A DNA stretch of 64,000 nt from CBDCWQ01 sp965223435 (GCA_965223435.1 CBDCWQ010000023.1:1860001-1924000); one strand, 5' to 3'; numbered from the stretch's first letter, positions 1 to 10,122 are shown. Made by a program: numbers and translations. The notes: generated by a model from the letters alone, not told the origin.

Positions 1-848
1 AACTGCGTTCGGGTGTCGTTGAGGATCAACTGGAACGCGCGGCTCTCGCTCTGCAACTTGCGCTGGACGGTTCTGGCGCTCATGCCGAGGTATTTGGCAA
101 CCTGTTCCATCGAAGTGTTGCCCGAGGGAATCAACTCAAGGAGTGCGGCCCGTACACGCTCCTCGGTGGTTGCCGATGCGTCCAGTTCGGCCAGTCGTCG
201 CTTTAGGTCGGGCTCGAAGAAGTCCCACATCTGTTCGTTGGCGGTAAGAAACGGACGCTCCGCGTCATCCGCCTTGAACAGGATTTCGGGATAGTCGCCC
301 TTCGTGACCCGGACGCCGAAGTACTCATGGTAGCTGTCTTTCGGAGAGGGTGGAGTCGGTGCACGTACCTTGATCGGTTTCACTTCGGTGCGAGTTCCGA
401 TTCGGGAAAGCTGCACGAAGAACACGAGCTCTGCCGCCACCAATGAGGTCGGTGGCGCAATTGTCTTGTCGAGCCACTCAATTCGCAAACCGGTGTGCTG
501 ATCAGTGCGTTCGATGTGCAGTGCCATCGGGTAGATCAACCGCTTGTACAGCGAGATGCGCTCCAGGGCGGCGTTGAGGTTTGGGCTGCACATAGCGGCG
601 AACACCGGCGGGTCGAAGGCTTCCGCCGAGATTCCGGAACCCATGCGCAGAGGCACGAGAGGATCGCTGGCTTCATCTCCAATCGCGGCCCAGAGCCGAA
701 AGTACTCGGCTGTGTCGAGGGAGGCGGTCTCCCGTGCGAAGAGGTCCCCAGGAAGATCTGCCCGCTTGAGGACATTTTCCGCGTTCAGCCCAAGGTCGTT
801 CAGCAGAACCCGCCATCCAGGATTGAGGGTGTATTTCATCACCTGCAT
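1..848 (-). CDS. AraC-family transcriptional regulator, cut by window edge
   Basis: Cytoplasmic DNA-binding regulator. The frame runs leftwards from an ATG at 846-848 (a second ATG lies at 837-839) and stays open to the window edge, at least 282 residues; an in-frame stop lies a short way upstream. The first ~190 residues resemble the arabinose-binding-like N-terminal domain of AraC/OruR-type activators. The last visible part carries an AraC helix-turn-helix with recognition helix MSARTVQRKLQ near residue 250; the second HTH lies beyond the window. It is divergent from the aldehyde dehydrogenase/SDR pair across a 217-bp gap, so it probably controls that pair (inference). The inducer is unknown. 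Confidence 0.85.
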   Translation of the reverse strand, partial: MQVMKYTLNPGWRVLLNDLGLNAENVLKRADLPGDLFARETASLDTAEYFRLWAAIGDEASDPLVPLRMGSGISAEAFDPPVFAAMCSPNLNAALERISLYKRLIYPMALHIERTDQHTGLRIEWLDKTIAPPTSLVAAELVFFVQLSRIGTRTEVKPIKVRAPTPPSPKDSYHEYFGVRVTKGDYPEILFKADDAERPFLTANEQMWDFFEPDLKRRLAELDASATTEERVRAALLELIPSGNTSMEQVAKYLGMSARTVQRKLQSESRAFQLILNDTRTQ

Positions 849-1065
849 ACGGTACCGCCCACTGAGCACGATTGGCCTCGCGGATCACGCCAAAACGCAT
901 TCGGATGACGACATGGTTCGGTCCGTATTCTGAAAAGTGCTTTGATTACAATCGAGTGGCGACTAAGGCTTGGTGGCAGGATTGGCGAGACTATTGGCGT
1001 CTTTCGCTAGTCCGCCATCGAACCCGACTGTATATCTTGGCCTGCGTGAGCAAGGAGGGAACTGA

Positions 1066-2667
1066 ATGAAAGCGAAAGAAGCAGTCGAATGGCTCAAGCC
1101 AGAAGCGTGGGCCGCCACGCCCGCTCCGGAGCGTCTCCATCTACTGGAGGCGGTTCGCGAGAACATGAGGACCTACCCGGATGAGTTAACAGCGTCTGAC
1201 TCGAAGATGAAGAACGATTTGATCGGAGAGGCGCTCTTCAGCGACCCGGTTTCGTTGGTGGGCACCATTGTGCCTCTCGCCAACACTGTGACCGCCTGCA
1301 TCGAGCTGTACGAGTCGATTATCCAGGGAGAGATGCTTGGACCCTTGGAGGTCAAGCAAGTTGGGCCGGACCTTTACGACGTGCGCGTGTTTCCGAAAGC
1401 CGCCAAAGACAAGCTGATGAACCCGGACCGCTCGGACTTCATCCGAGTCAAGGGCGAGCCTAGGCAGACGAATCCTTTGGACAAACCTCCTGGAATCATC
1501 GCGGTACTCGGCGCTGGCAACTACAGTTCGTCCTTGGAAATGGTGAAGGCCATGTTTCTGGAGAACTGTGCTGTCGTCCACAAGCCTCACCATCTCAATC
1601 AGGAGACGGACAGGACTTGGGAGAAGATCATGGCCCCGCTCATCGAGGTGGGTGGGCTCTCGTTCTGCGACTCTGACCAGGGGCGAGATCTCACCAAGGT
1701 TGAGCGGCTGACGAAGATCTACTTCACGGGCGGGGCGAGCACGGCAGAAGCCATCATGAAGGCTACTGACACCGAGCTGGTGTCGGAGTGCGGTGGAAAC
1801 AACCCGTGCATCATCGTTCCCGGCGACCGGCCCTGGACACAAAAGGAGATTCATCACCAGGCGCTTCAGATCGCCACAATGGTCAAGCTGAATGGGGGGG
1901 CTGTTTGCGGGCGTCCTCAGACCCTGGTGACCAGCAAGCATTGGCCGCAGCGCGAAGAGTTTCTGGCCGCCCTCGAAAAGGCCATCGTCGAGGAAACGCC
2001 AGCGGCTGGGACCTACTATCCGGGCTCCCAGGAGGTCGCAGCAAAGTTCAAAGAGAATCATCCGAACGCGAAGCTACTGAAGCCAGAGGGTGGAAAGTAC
2101 GCGAGCGGAGAGTTTCTGCTCATCGCGGGCGTAGAAGAAGACAGCTACGCGGTCCAGAACGAAGCGTTCTGTCAGGTTCTGGACGAAGTGCCCCTCGATG
2201 TTCCTGCGACAGCCGAAGCCTTCCTCCCCAAGGCCGTCGAGTTCTGCAACACGAAGCTCCTCGGGTCCCTCGGCAGTTCAATTCTGATCGACGAAGACAC
2301 CAGGAAGGCTCACGAATCGGTGCTGTCGCAGGCTGTCACTGACATGGAGTATGGCGGCATTGCGATAAACACTATGCCCCCGTTCATCTTCCTTAGCCCC
2401 TACCTGACCTGGGGAGGGAACGAAGAAGGCAAGGCGTTCGTCTCGGGTCACGGAAACTTCGGAAACCTGTTGTGCTTCCACAATGTGGAGAAGTCCATCA
2501 TCTACGCTAGCTTCATGTCACCGGGCCACATGTTGATGACTAACAAGGGGGCCTTCGATTGCATTGCTTCCAACATGGCCACGTTCTCGATGGCACCGAC
2601 ATGGATGAACATGACCAAACTCATGGCGGGTGCGGTCGCAGGTAACTTTTCACGCAAGGACTTCTAA
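1066..2667 (+). CDS. Aldehyde dehydrogenase family protein
   Basis: NAD(P)-dependent oxidation of an aldehyde to an acid, cytoplasmic. It has 533 residues, slightly longer than the common ~480-500. The catalytic general base sits in ECGGNNP (Glu241) and the nucleophile in NGGAVCGRP (Cys281); FTGGAS at about 222 is the cofactor-loop segment. A strong ribosome site (AAGGAGG) precedes the ATG. The SDR gene follows 10 bp later, so the two form an operon, probably for stepwise alcohol/aldehyde oxidation under the divergent AraC regulator. The substrate cannot be read from the sequence. Confidence 0.9.
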   Translation: MKAKEAVEWLKPEAWAATPAPERLHLLEAVRENMRTYPDELTASDSKMKNDLIGEALFSDPVSLVGTIVPLANTVTACIELYESIIQGEMLGPLEVKQVGPDLYDVRVFPKAAKDKLMNPDRSDFIRVKGEPRQTNPLDKPPGIIAVLGAGNYSSSLEMVKAMFLENCAVVHKPHHLNQETDRTWEKIMAPLIEVGGLSFCDSDQGRDLTKVERLTKIYFTGGASTAEAIMKATDTELVSECGGNNPCIIVPGDRPWTQKEIHHQALQIATMVKLNGGAVCGRPQTLVTSKHWPQREEFLAALEKAIVEETPAAGTYYPGSQEVAAKFKENHPNAKLLKPEGGKYASGEFLLIAGVEEDSYAVQNEAFCQVLDEVPLDVPATAEAFLPKAVEFCNTKLLGSLGSSILIDEDTRKAHESVLSQAVTDMEYGGIAINTMPPFIFLSPYLTWGGNEEGKAFVSGHGNFGNLLCFHNVEKSIIYASFMSPGHMLMTNKGAFDCIASNMATFSMAPTWMNMTKLMAGAVAGNFSRKDF

Positions 2668-2677
2668 GGAGAAGATT

Positions 2678-3496
2678 ATGACGAGCACAATTCTTATCAC
2701 CGGATGCAGCAGCGGAATCGGTCGGTCGACAGCGAAGCATTTCCAGGCCCAGGGCTGGAATGTCGTGGCCACCATGAGAAGACCAGAGGCTGAAAAGGAG
2801 CTGAACACGTTGGACAACGTGCTCGTAATCCGCCTCGATGTCGTAGACCACGAGTCGATCACGGCGGCTGTGGAAGAGGGAATCAAACGCTTCGGCCAAA
2901 TTGATGTCGCCCTCAACAACGCGGGCTACGGCTCGTATGGCCTTCTGGAAGCGACTCCCATCGAGAAGATAGAGCGGCAGTTCGCCGTCAATGTGACCGG
3001 TCCGTTGATGGTGGCGAAAGCCGTGCTGCCGCACTTCAGATCGAAAGGCTCCGGCGTGCTCGTCAACATTGCGTCGATGGGAGGAAAGGTGGCGTTCCCG
3101 CTTGGCACCCTCTACCACGGGTCCAAGTTTGCGGTCGAAGGCATGTCTGAGGCGCTCTCCCACGAGCTAGCCAGCGTCGGCGTAAAGGTAAAGATCATCG
3201 AGCCCGGGGTCATCAAAACCGATTTTGGCGGAAGATCCTTCGACCTCAATCTCGACCCGAGTCTCAAGGAGTACGACGCTGTGGCGGCCAACGTGATGAA
3301 GGCCATGGGCAACATGGGGAACATTGGCTCAGAGCCCGAAGCTGTCGCGAAGGTAATCTATCGTGCGGCCACTGACGGGACCGACCAACTCCGATACGTC
3401 GTGGGCGAAGACGCCGAACAGATCATTAAGGCGCGGAAGCAGATGGACGACGATGCTTACCTTGGGATGATCAAGGGCCAGTTCGGATTGGCCTAA
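2678..3496 (+). CDS. Short-chain dehydrogenase/reductase (SDR)
   Basis: NAD(P)H-dependent oxidoreductase of the classical SDR fold, 272 residues. TGCSSGIG at about residue 8 is the TGxxxGxG cofactor motif, NNAG marks the central strand, and YHGSK carries the catalytic Tyr and Lys. The start is the ATG at 2678 behind AAGGAGA; an upstream in-frame extension would run back into the aldehyde dehydrogenase and is rejected. Second gene of a likely operon with the aldehyde dehydrogenase. Its 3' end overlaps, tail to tail, the remnant of an AAA ATPase on the other strand. Substrate unknown. Confidence 0.9.
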   Translation: MTSTILITGCSSGIGRSTAKHFQAQGWNVVATMRRPEAEKELNTLDNVLVIRLDVVDHESITAAVEEGIKRFGQIDVALNNAGYGSYGLLEATPIEKIERQFAVNVTGPLMVAKAVLPHFRSKGSGVLVNIASMGGKVAFPLGTLYHGSKFAVEGMSEALSHELASVGVKVKIIEPGVIKTDFGGRSFDLNLDPSLKEYDAVAANVMKAMGNMGNIGSEPEAVAKVIYRAATDGTDQLRYVVGEDAEQIIKARKQMDDDAYLGMIKGQFGLA

Positions 3497-3829
3497 ACTG
3501 CTCAGCGTAGTACTTGGACCCGCGATTGTCGAAGGCGGGTCTGGTGCCCTCAAGGACATCGACTAGATACTTGTTGATCTGTGGCGATTCAATGGAGCCG
3601 GTGGTGTAGACCACTCGGTTCTTGTCTGAGCGGTCGATTGAGGCGTGTACGATCCGTTCCGCATCGCACACCACCGCGATATTTGGGCTGTGCGACACCA
3701 TGATGATCTGGCGTCGCTTCTTTACGTCGGTGATGACCGGCATGAGAAGCCTGTAAACCGTCCGGCTGTCTAGGTTCTCTTCGGGCTGATCCCGGTGCTT
3801 GATCGGTTTACTCGCCATCTTTTTCTCTA
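3471..3829 (-). pseudogene. C-terminal fragment of a TrlF/SMC-like AAA ATPase
   Basis: About 110 codons reading DQPEENLDSRTV (Walker B/D-loop region), RRQIIMVSHSPN (H-loop) and an AERIVHA strand. These are the last elements of ABC/SMC-like ATPases such as the tRNA-associated TrlF type often found in defence loci. Homology starts abruptly at the edge of the half-tRNA at 3830; the upstream frame is only read-through of the tRNA piece. The N-terminal part is absent, so the gene was cut by the integration event. The exact ATPase family is uncertain. Confidence 0.6.
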
Positions 3830-3873
3830 TGGAGCCAATCGGGATCGAACCGACGACCTCTTGAATGCCATTC
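3830..3873 (-). repeat. 3' half of tRNA-Ala(GGC): probable att site
   Basis: 44 nt identical to the 3' half of the intact tRNA-Ala at 12306-12378, from the discriminator base to the anticodon stem. Identity ends after TGAATGCCATTC. A 3' half-tRNA as a direct repeat of an intact tRNA is the standard scar of tyrosine-recombinase integration, so this probably marks the far end of the 3.9-12.3 kb segment. No integrase gene is seen in that segment. Confidence 0.8.
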
Positions 3874-3998
3874 GCGGTATTCGTCCTTGCCCGGCTTGCG
3901 CTCCTTTCAAATCGCATGGTTACGCGACGGTGCTTGCTTGGCAACCTTGAAGAACTTGCCGAAATTGACCGCCATTGGCCCCAAATTGGCCCCAGGTT

Positions 3999-6467
3999 CT
4001 AGACCTGGATTTGCGTTTCTGCAGCAATCTCGTTTGCGATCGAGGTATACAGATCGGCCGTGGTCGCCGGAGTTTCCAGGCTCACGACCAGACTGTACCG
4101 CGCCTGGCTATCCCAGCGGTTGAGGTGAGCCCTCTCTCGCCACCAGCCTGTGACTGGATAGACAGCGACGCAGCCGCACTGGGCGACCTGAGCTGCGGTC
4201 ATTGTGAACCAATCGCAGTGAAGCGAGCCACGGGTTCGCCCGTTCACGCCCACGACCCACGGGAGCGGGTCGCCGCTGGTCTCCTCGAGATCTTCATACT
4301 CGGTGGCTGTGGCGTCATTGACCCGAGCAAGAAAGCCATCCTGCGTTTCTGTGGGGCGCTTCACGCGAAAGCGGAGACCGTGGCTCGCATACCGATGACG
4401 CTTCTTCCAGCCCTTTCGTCCAGGGCTCGGTTCGATGAAGTAGGAAAGCGTGATGCGGACGGTTACGTCTTCGGCCGCCAAATCCTCCAGGACCTCGGTG
4501 GGCCACGGCAGTGGGTGGAGGTGCATCTCGTTCGTTTTCACGTCTGAGTCTGGCCGATGGAACGGCTGAAGTGCCCCTTCGTGGATAAGAGTGGCCGAGT
4601 TGTTTGCGCTATACAGCGCTCGGTCGAGATTCGGAACGCCGTATCCGTAGCATCGCAGCCGGTTTTTGACTTGATCCTTCGCGCTGCCGGGGAACCGTTC
4701 CAACATCGCGTCGGTCCACCGGGCCGAATGAACGATCAGCCCACGCGCTGTTTCGGGCCACATCTCCGGATACTCGGCGAGCAGCGTTGCTGCGACTCTG
4801 GCCACCGAGGCGGTGGCTGGGCTGGTGTCCCCGACGGTTGTGAAGAGGCCACCGTTGGGACGGAGCGCGGTCGAGAGAATCAGAAGGTCATCGGGACAAT
4901 CGCGGATATGACCGTCCGTTTGGGCCCAGTTACCACCCTCGGCTACGATGTCCGGCTTCAAGGGCCAGCCTTTGCGCTGCGACTCTGGCCAAGCCAACGA
5001 CGTACGACTTATTGGGGAGAGATCTCCGGGCGGTGCAATGGGTTCGTATTCGTTGAATCCGTCATCGAGGATGGACACCTTGTTGGTCATGGCTCCGACG
5101 GTGAGCGCGTTCCAGGCTTGGCCTGGGTCTTCTACTCCAGCGAGGTCGCCTTCGAGCATTGGGTAGGTGAACTCTTGAACGCGAATCTGCTCACGGAGGT
5201 TTCCAGCGGCAACGCAAAAGAGCTTGGGCTCGCCCGCGAGCGGCCCGCCGCATGCGATCTGGTCAACCGCACCAGACCACGACGAGGGGAGACCGCCGTC
5301 GCGGCTGTCCGCGGTTGGTGTCATGCAGATGGCCCGGCGGCGGCTCGGAGCCGCTTCTTCGGCTCGGGCAACGGCCTCGGCCGTGATTGCACCATAGAGT
5401 TCAGGGTCGTTCGGTCCAGCGGGTGGGAGAATCTTCACGGACTCCAACCGCGTGCGAATCTCCATCTCGTCATCAGAATCTAGGTGGGAAGAGAGCGCAT
5501 CTCCGAACAGCGCGATCCCGGCCATGCTCGTTCCGTGCTTTTGGGAGTGGTGATCGGCCGCGCCCCACTCAGGCTGGATGGTCAGAGCATTGGTTGGCGC
5601 GAGCGCCGGTTCGATCAGTGGATGGCCGTTATCGACACCGGTATCGAGCAGGCAAACCGCGGGGGCCGACTCGTCGGGGTAGGTGAGCCGCCGAAGAAGC
5701 TCGTCCACCACAAGCCCCTGAGTCGCGGCGTCCAAGTCCGTGTACTCGGCTGCGAGCGTTTTTGCTCTTCGCAGTTCGGCTACGCGGAGAAGCAGCGTTG
5801 GATCGGCCGCCCACTGCTTGCAGTCACCCCAGGCCAGCGCGACCACTCGATCGGGAAATGTGACGAACCGTTTCTTTACCTGAAATCCAGCCTTTGCAGC
5901 GTGTTCAGCAAAGCCATCGAATGCATCTTGGGCGGGGGCGTGACTGGGGAGCCAAACCTCCCACCACAGCTTTTCGTCCATGCCGGGAAAAGGCAGTGCA
6001 TCCGTCCAAAGATCGGCCTCGGTCGCAAGGCGAATCGACTCGATGCTCTCCACCAATGGCTGATTCTTCGGCTTGCCGGACTTGGTTTGTTCCGTGGCGT
6101 AGCGCTGGATGACTGACTCGATGAGGTTCTGCCTGTCGTACGGGATTCGGACTGTAGCGCGAAGAGTTGGCCCTTCGTCTACGACGTTCAGCAGCTCGAT
6201 TCCGGAGCTCGGTCGTTCCAGCGAGACCACTTTCTCGATCGCCTGGGGGATCAGTTCGTACGTTACGATGCGTGGGTCCTGGGTGCTGAGGCCGCGCTTA
6301 CTCGCGGCAGAGTCGAGAGCGTCCGACAGCTGGGAAGCGAGGCTCGCAGCATGGGCCCTACGATCGCGAGGAGGTAGATCGAACGGAACGTTTCGAGCCC
6401 GCGACGGTGAGGTGTACTGATGCGACTCTTCTCGACCGGCTACCCAGAGATGGCGCAGGTCAACCAT
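3999..6467 (-). CDS. ietS: Subtilisin-like serine protease, IetS-type defence effector
   Basis: S8-family peptidase of 822 residues with an extended, unrecognised N-terminal region of ~265 residues. The triad is complete: Asp275 (LLDTGVD), His311 (KHGTS), Ser549 (GDTSPATAS), with oxyanion Asn423 (AAGN). No signal peptide is visible, so it should be cytoplasmic. It overlaps the upstream AAA+ ATPase gene by 8 bp, implying coupled translation. A subtilase paired with an AAA+ ATPase is the arrangement of the experimentally identified IetAS antiphage system; the assignment rests on that pairing and the island context. The ATPase presumably controls the protease (inference). Confidence 0.78.
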   Translation of the reverse strand: MVDLRHLWVAGREESHQYTSPSRARNVPFDLPPRDRRAHAASLASQLSDALDSAASKRGLSTQDPRIVTYELIPQAIEKVVSLERPSSGIELLNVVDEGPTLRATVRIPYDRQNLIESVIQRYATEQTKSGKPKNQPLVESIESIRLATEADLWTDALPFPGMDEKLWWEVWLPSHAPAQDAFDGFAEHAAKAGFQVKKRFVTFPDRVVALAWGDCKQWAADPTLLLRVAELRRAKTLAAEYTDLDAATQGLVVDELLRRLTYPDESAPAVCLLDTGVDNGHPLIEPALAPTNALTIQPEWGAADHHSQKHGTSMAGIALFGDALSSHLDSDDEMEIRTRLESVKILPPAGPNDPELYGAITAEAVARAEEAAPSRRRAICMTPTADSRDGGLPSSWSGAVDQIACGGPLAGEPKLFCVAAGNLREQIRVQEFTYPMLEGDLAGVEDPGQAWNALTVGAMTNKVSILDDGFNEYEPIAPPGDLSPISRTSLAWPESQRKGWPLKPDIVAEGGNWAQTDGHIRDCPDDLLILSTALRPNGGLFTTVGDTSPATASVARVAATLLAEYPEMWPETARGLIVHSARWTDAMLERFPGSAKDQVKNRLRCYGYGVPNLDRALYSANNSATLIHEGALQPFHRPDSDVKTNEMHLHPLPWPTEVLEDLAAEDVTVRITLSYFIEPSPGRKGWKKRHRYASHGLRFRVKRPTETQDGFLARVNDATATEYEDLEETSGDPLPWVVGVNGRTRGSLHCDWFTMTAAQVAQCGCVAVYPVTGWWRERAHLNRWDSQARYSLVVSLETPATTADLYTSIANEIAAETQIQV

Positions 6468-7455
6468 CCTCGGGCCCCGGTCTCAAACGCTTCTTGGCCT
6501 GGAGGGAGCGGAGCAGGTCGTCCATGTGAATCCTCTTTCGGGAGCCCAGCACTGCTAGTTTCGCGGCATCCTCTGCAGCAGCAACGATTTCGGCATGACT
6601 GAGGCCCGCCGCAGCGCCAGCCAGCTTTTTCCAGCTTAGGCGAGCGGTCTCGAAGGCGCTCAGTCGATTCTCGATGAGCTGTCGAACGGCGTCGGACGCG
6701 GGAAGTTCATAATGTAGTACGGCGTCGAATCGCCGGAATAACGCGCTGTCGAGGATAGGAAGTAGATTGGAGGCTGCGATTACGAGGCTGTCCGACTGGT
6801 GCCGCTCCAGGAAGACAAGAAGCGAGTTGAGCACCCTTCGGATCTCGCCTACGTCGTTCGTGGATCCGCGAACGCTGCCAATGGCATCGAACTCATCAAA
6901 GAGGTAGACCCCTGGAGTCTTCTCAATCGTCTCGAAAACAACGTGCAGCTTCGAGGCGGTCTCTCCCATAAACTTGGTGATAAGGGCGTGAAGCTGAACG
7001 GACAGGAGCGGAAGGTGACACTCGCCAGCCAATGCAGTAGCGGTCATGGTCTTTCCACAACCCGCTGGCCCTACCAGGAGCAGACGACGTTTCGGCACAA
7101 GTCCGTGTGCTCGTAGCCTCTCGCGCTGCCGGTATTCCATGACCACGCGATCCAGCTCTTCGCGTAGTGCCTCGGGAAGCACCATGTCTGAGAGGTGTGT
7201 TTCGGGATACGAAGCAACAAGGAGTCCGGCAAGCTCACGCGATGGACGAGCGATCGGGATCGCTTTGGTGTCGCCCACGTGCATTTCCCGTTGCTCCGGC
7301 GCACGGTCGAGTAGCTCCCGGAGTTCCTTGGCGAGCTTTTGCTTCCCTTGCTTCGCAGCGAGTGCTGCGATCTGCATGGTGACAGCGCGGAACCGCCGGT
7401 CGTCGTGCTTCACGACGCTCTCAATAAGCGCTTTGAGCTGTTCCGCGGTTGCCAT
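6460..7455 (-). CDS. ietA: AAA+ ATPase, IetA-type partner of the subtilase
   Basis: 331 residues. Walker A GPAGCGKT at 129-136, Walker B VYLFDEFD at about 183-190, and a sensor/arginine-finger stretch ALFRRFDAV. The start is the ATG at 7455 behind AAGGAT; an upstream in-frame start lacks this site. First gene of a two-gene operon with the subtilase, which starts 8 bp before this stop codon. By analogy with IetAS, infection sensing would be ATP-driven and release proteolysis that aborts phage growth (inference). Both genes look intact. Confidence 0.78.
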   Translation of the reverse strand: MATAEQLKALIESVVKHDDRRFRAVTMQIAALAAKQGKQKLAKELRELLDRAPEQREMHVGDTKAIPIARPSRELAGLLVASYPETHLSDMVLPEALREELDRVVMEYRQRERLRAHGLVPKRRLLLVGPAGCGKTMTATALAGECHLPLLSVQLHALITKFMGETASKLHVVFETIEKTPGVYLFDEFDAIGSVRGSTNDVGEIRRVLNSLLVFLERHQSDSLVIAASNLLPILDSALFRRFDAVLHYELPASDAVRQLIENRLSAFETARLSWKKLAGAAAGLSHAEIVAAAEDAAKLAVLGSRKRIHMDDLLRSLQAKKRLRPGPEDG

Positions 7456-8063
7456 CGTTCGATCCTTAGAGAGTATACCCTCGCCCCGGCTCGGCAGCGA
7501 GAAGGTGGCCAAGCCCCCCGATCGCACTCAAGCAGAGGTGCAGATCGACGACAAGGGGCGTCTGGCTCGATCCGTGAAGCAGCGAGAGAGCCCGACCCTC
7601 ACGTCGCAGGTGGATTCGATCGCAAGATACTGCATACCTCAAGGTCTGTGGCGACCAAACCTCCGAATCAGATCATTACTCCGTCCTCCATACCATCGTC
7701 CGAAGCGTTCGGAATTCCGAGTGTTATCCAGTACCCGGGCTCGCTCGGCACTGCCATACGGTTCTGGCTGGCTGAGTGTTACGTCCCGCGCTATTCTGGG
7801 CTGATTTCTCATCACAGTTTGTGCGGACCTAGGAGTTAATTCCCACGTTACGCGCTCCGGTGGCGCGCTATGGACGGTGGACGAATTCGGAAAAAGCGGT
7901 GTGTGTCTATGGCTGAGTTTCCGTTCCGGCGGGCCGATGTCCGTGATAGCCCCATTGGGGAGCTTCGCCGGGGCGAGCCATTGGGGGGCTCGCTTTTCCC
8001 GGCTACGCTTGGGGCGGCCCGCCTCCGCCGGAGATCATTCAAGGGCGGGAGAAAAACAGTCTG
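7456..8063. other. Intergenic stretch upstream of ietA and left flank of an IS
   Basis: About 600 bp with short overlapping frames on both strands but no recognisable protein. The right part (from about 7850) is probably the left end of the rve/AAA insertion sequence. I found no convincing terminal repeat or promoter. Confidence 0.4.
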
Positions 8064-8867
8064 TCAACCCACTTCAGCACTGGCCGTTTCCACGTGTTCG
8101 GCGGTGACCGTTTTCGCCCGGTCGGCGGCCGCGGCATTGAGCGCATGATGGGCCAATCCGTTGACTTTCCTGGGGCGTCCGCCCGTCGCCTGAAAGATGG
8201 CCTCAACCGCAGCATCGTCAAAAAGCGTGACTTCTGCCCCAGCCAGTCGAAGTAAGTGCGTCAGGTAGGCGCTGAGCTCGTCGTGCTGGAGACCTGTGAC
8301 GTGATGTCGGACCACGATACGCTGGGACAGCGATTCATGGACCGCCATAGACAGTCGCCTTCTCAATTCCGCTTGGCCCACCAGTACAAGCGTTAATCGG
8401 TTTTCAGAGTCCATCCTGAAGTTGGTGAGAAGCCGAAGCTCTTCGAGGACCTCGCTCCTCAGACTTTGTGCCTCATCTACAATCAGAATCGGCCGGAGTT
8501 TGGACTCCAAGCAAAGCCTGGAGACTTCATCCCGAATACATTTGTATAAGGCCGCCCGGCTCCGTTCGGTCGGGAGGCCCAGCGCCCAGGCGATGGTTTT
8601 ATACAGATCCATCGCATTCCCGGTCGAAAGTGGCACGTAGAAGACCCGGTACAGGCCCTGATGAAGTCCGCTCGTGACCTTTCGCGTGATCGTCGTTTTT
8701 CCGGTCCCCACATCGCCGGTCACGAGGCCGATGCCTCTGAGCTCGAAGAGATATTGAAGCCGGGCCTCCAGTTCTTTCGTGGCGGCAGACAAGTAGAGGT
8801 CATCGACCTCGATTTCATTGTTAAACACGTGTTTCGTTAGCCCAAAATGTCTCCTGTACATCAGCAT
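8064..8867 (-). CDS. ExeA/TniB-like AAA ATPase, transposition helper
   Basis: 267 residues. Walker A GDVGTGKT at about residue 53, Walker B PILIVDEAQ at about 132, and a C-terminal lid with TGGRPRKVNGLAHHAL, typical of ExeA-family ATPases that accompany rve-type transposases and act like TniB or IstB in target selection. It lies directly downstream of the transposase gene (6 bp). The frame is intact although the transposase is not. Confidence 0.85.
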   Translation of the reverse strand: MLMYRRHFGLTKHVFNNEIEVDDLYLSAATKELEARLQYLFELRGIGLVTGDVGTGKTTITRKVTSGLHQGLYRVFYVPLSTGNAMDLYKTIAWALGLPTERSRAALYKCIRDEVSRLCLESKLRPILIVDEAQSLRSEVLEELRLLTNFRMDSENRLTLVLVGQAELRRRLSMAVHESLSQRIVVRHHVTGLQHDELSAYLTHLLRLAGAEVTLFDDAAVEAIFQATGGRPRKVNGLAHHALNAAAADRAKTVTAEHVETASAEVG

Positions 8868-8873
8868 TCCTCC

Positions 8874-10122
8874 TCATTGTTCTCGGCCAGTTCGGAAAAT
8901 TTCACCCCGGGCATTGTTTCGTTTCACAAAGCAGTTTTGGTGAATGTCGACGGGCTTCGCATCCGCGTAACGCTGCCCCTTGAAAACGACCTGCAGGGTT
9001 TTTTTCCGATGCGGGTCAAAACGCAGCGTGACTTTCTCTTTGACCAAAGTGGCATCGACTTCGTAGGCAATGCCGTCGAGGCTGATGGTTCGATCGGTTC
9101 GGACCTTTCGGTGCGCCTCAAAGAGGAAGAGGTCATCGCCCACCTGCGCGAATCGATCCAAAGGGGTCTGGCCTTCGAGTCCGCAATGCGGCGTATGATG
9201 GTATTCTCCCTCGACCCAAGCCCAAAGACGACGATTAAGCGCATCCAGACTGGAAAGGTCTTCTGCCCCCAGGCGTACAAGGCGCCGGGTGCGTACGGTC
9301 CGAAACCAGCGCTCGATTTTTCCTTTCGCTTGGGGATGCCGGACGCGAGCATGGATGAGTGTGACGCCGAGTTTCGCCATCACCAACTCCAAATGATGGG
9401 AGCGATAGGCGGACCCGTTGTCCACAAAAAGTCGCTTCGGAAGGCCGCGCCGCAAAATGGCCTGCTTGAGGGTGGGGAGGAAATCAACGTTGCCCTCTGA
9501 AAACGCGAAAGCTGCCTGCGGTATCACCCGGGTCGCATCGTCGATGAAGGCAATAAGATACGTCTTTCGTTTCCTTCGGCCCTTTGTGAATACCGGGACC
9601 CCATGCATGACATCGCTCATCCAAAAATCACCGGCTTTCTCAAAGCTGAAGCGCCTCCGGTCTTTTTCTTCGCCTTCCTCTTGTTGCTTTTTCCTCATCA
9701 ATCCATGTCGGCTTAAGAGCCGATGCACGGTCGATGGCGGGAGCTCGACTTTTGGGCCTACGAACTCAGATTTTCGGGCTTCATCGATCACCAAGCTCAC
9801 CGAATAATCGGGATGTTCCTCCTGACGGTGAGTAAAACATCTTGGACGGGCTTCGGGAGTGCGTTGGATGTGCCGCGGTCCGACCGACCCTTGGGAAGCA
9901 GCCCATCAAAGCCGTGTTTTCGGTAAAGTTTGAGCCAACTGCGGATCGTTTCCGTCGCGAGGTTGTTCTTCTTGTGCCAGGGATATCGTACACGCGCGCG
10001 GCTTTCTCTTGCATCCTGGCGTAAATGCCCCGCATCCCGGGCGGAAGGTGCACCAAGTCCGCGATCACGCCGTACCGAAACAGCGCGACCTTCTGTCTTT
10101 GCTCGTCATTTTCATCGTTCAT
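8874..10122 (-). pseudogene. rve/DDE transposase with two frameshifts
   Basis: Translation begins at an ATG at 10122 and follows an HTH region, then shifts frame near 9975-9985 and again near 9823-9827. After joining, one transposase results: N-terminal HTH with ETIRSWLKLYRKHGF, then the rve core (FWMSDVMHG, DDATRV, LFVDNGSAY, GKIERWF with the catalytic Glu) and a beta-barrel C-terminus. The largest open piece is 8874-9800. Two independent shifts argue for decay rather than programmed frameshifting. Confidence 0.75.

Noticed and set aside
3471..3944. 157-codon frame as a complete gene
   Set aside because: The first ~40 codons are read-through of the half-tRNA and its flank; only the last ~110 show ATPase homology.
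4557..6116. Plus-strand frames of 308 and 210 codons
   Set aside because: Antisense to the subtilase gene, whose catalytic triad is complete on the other strand.
7870..8148. Plus-strand frames opposite the 3' end of the AAA helper gene
   Set aside because: They overlap the IS ATPase antisense and its left flank and show no domain; probably spurious.
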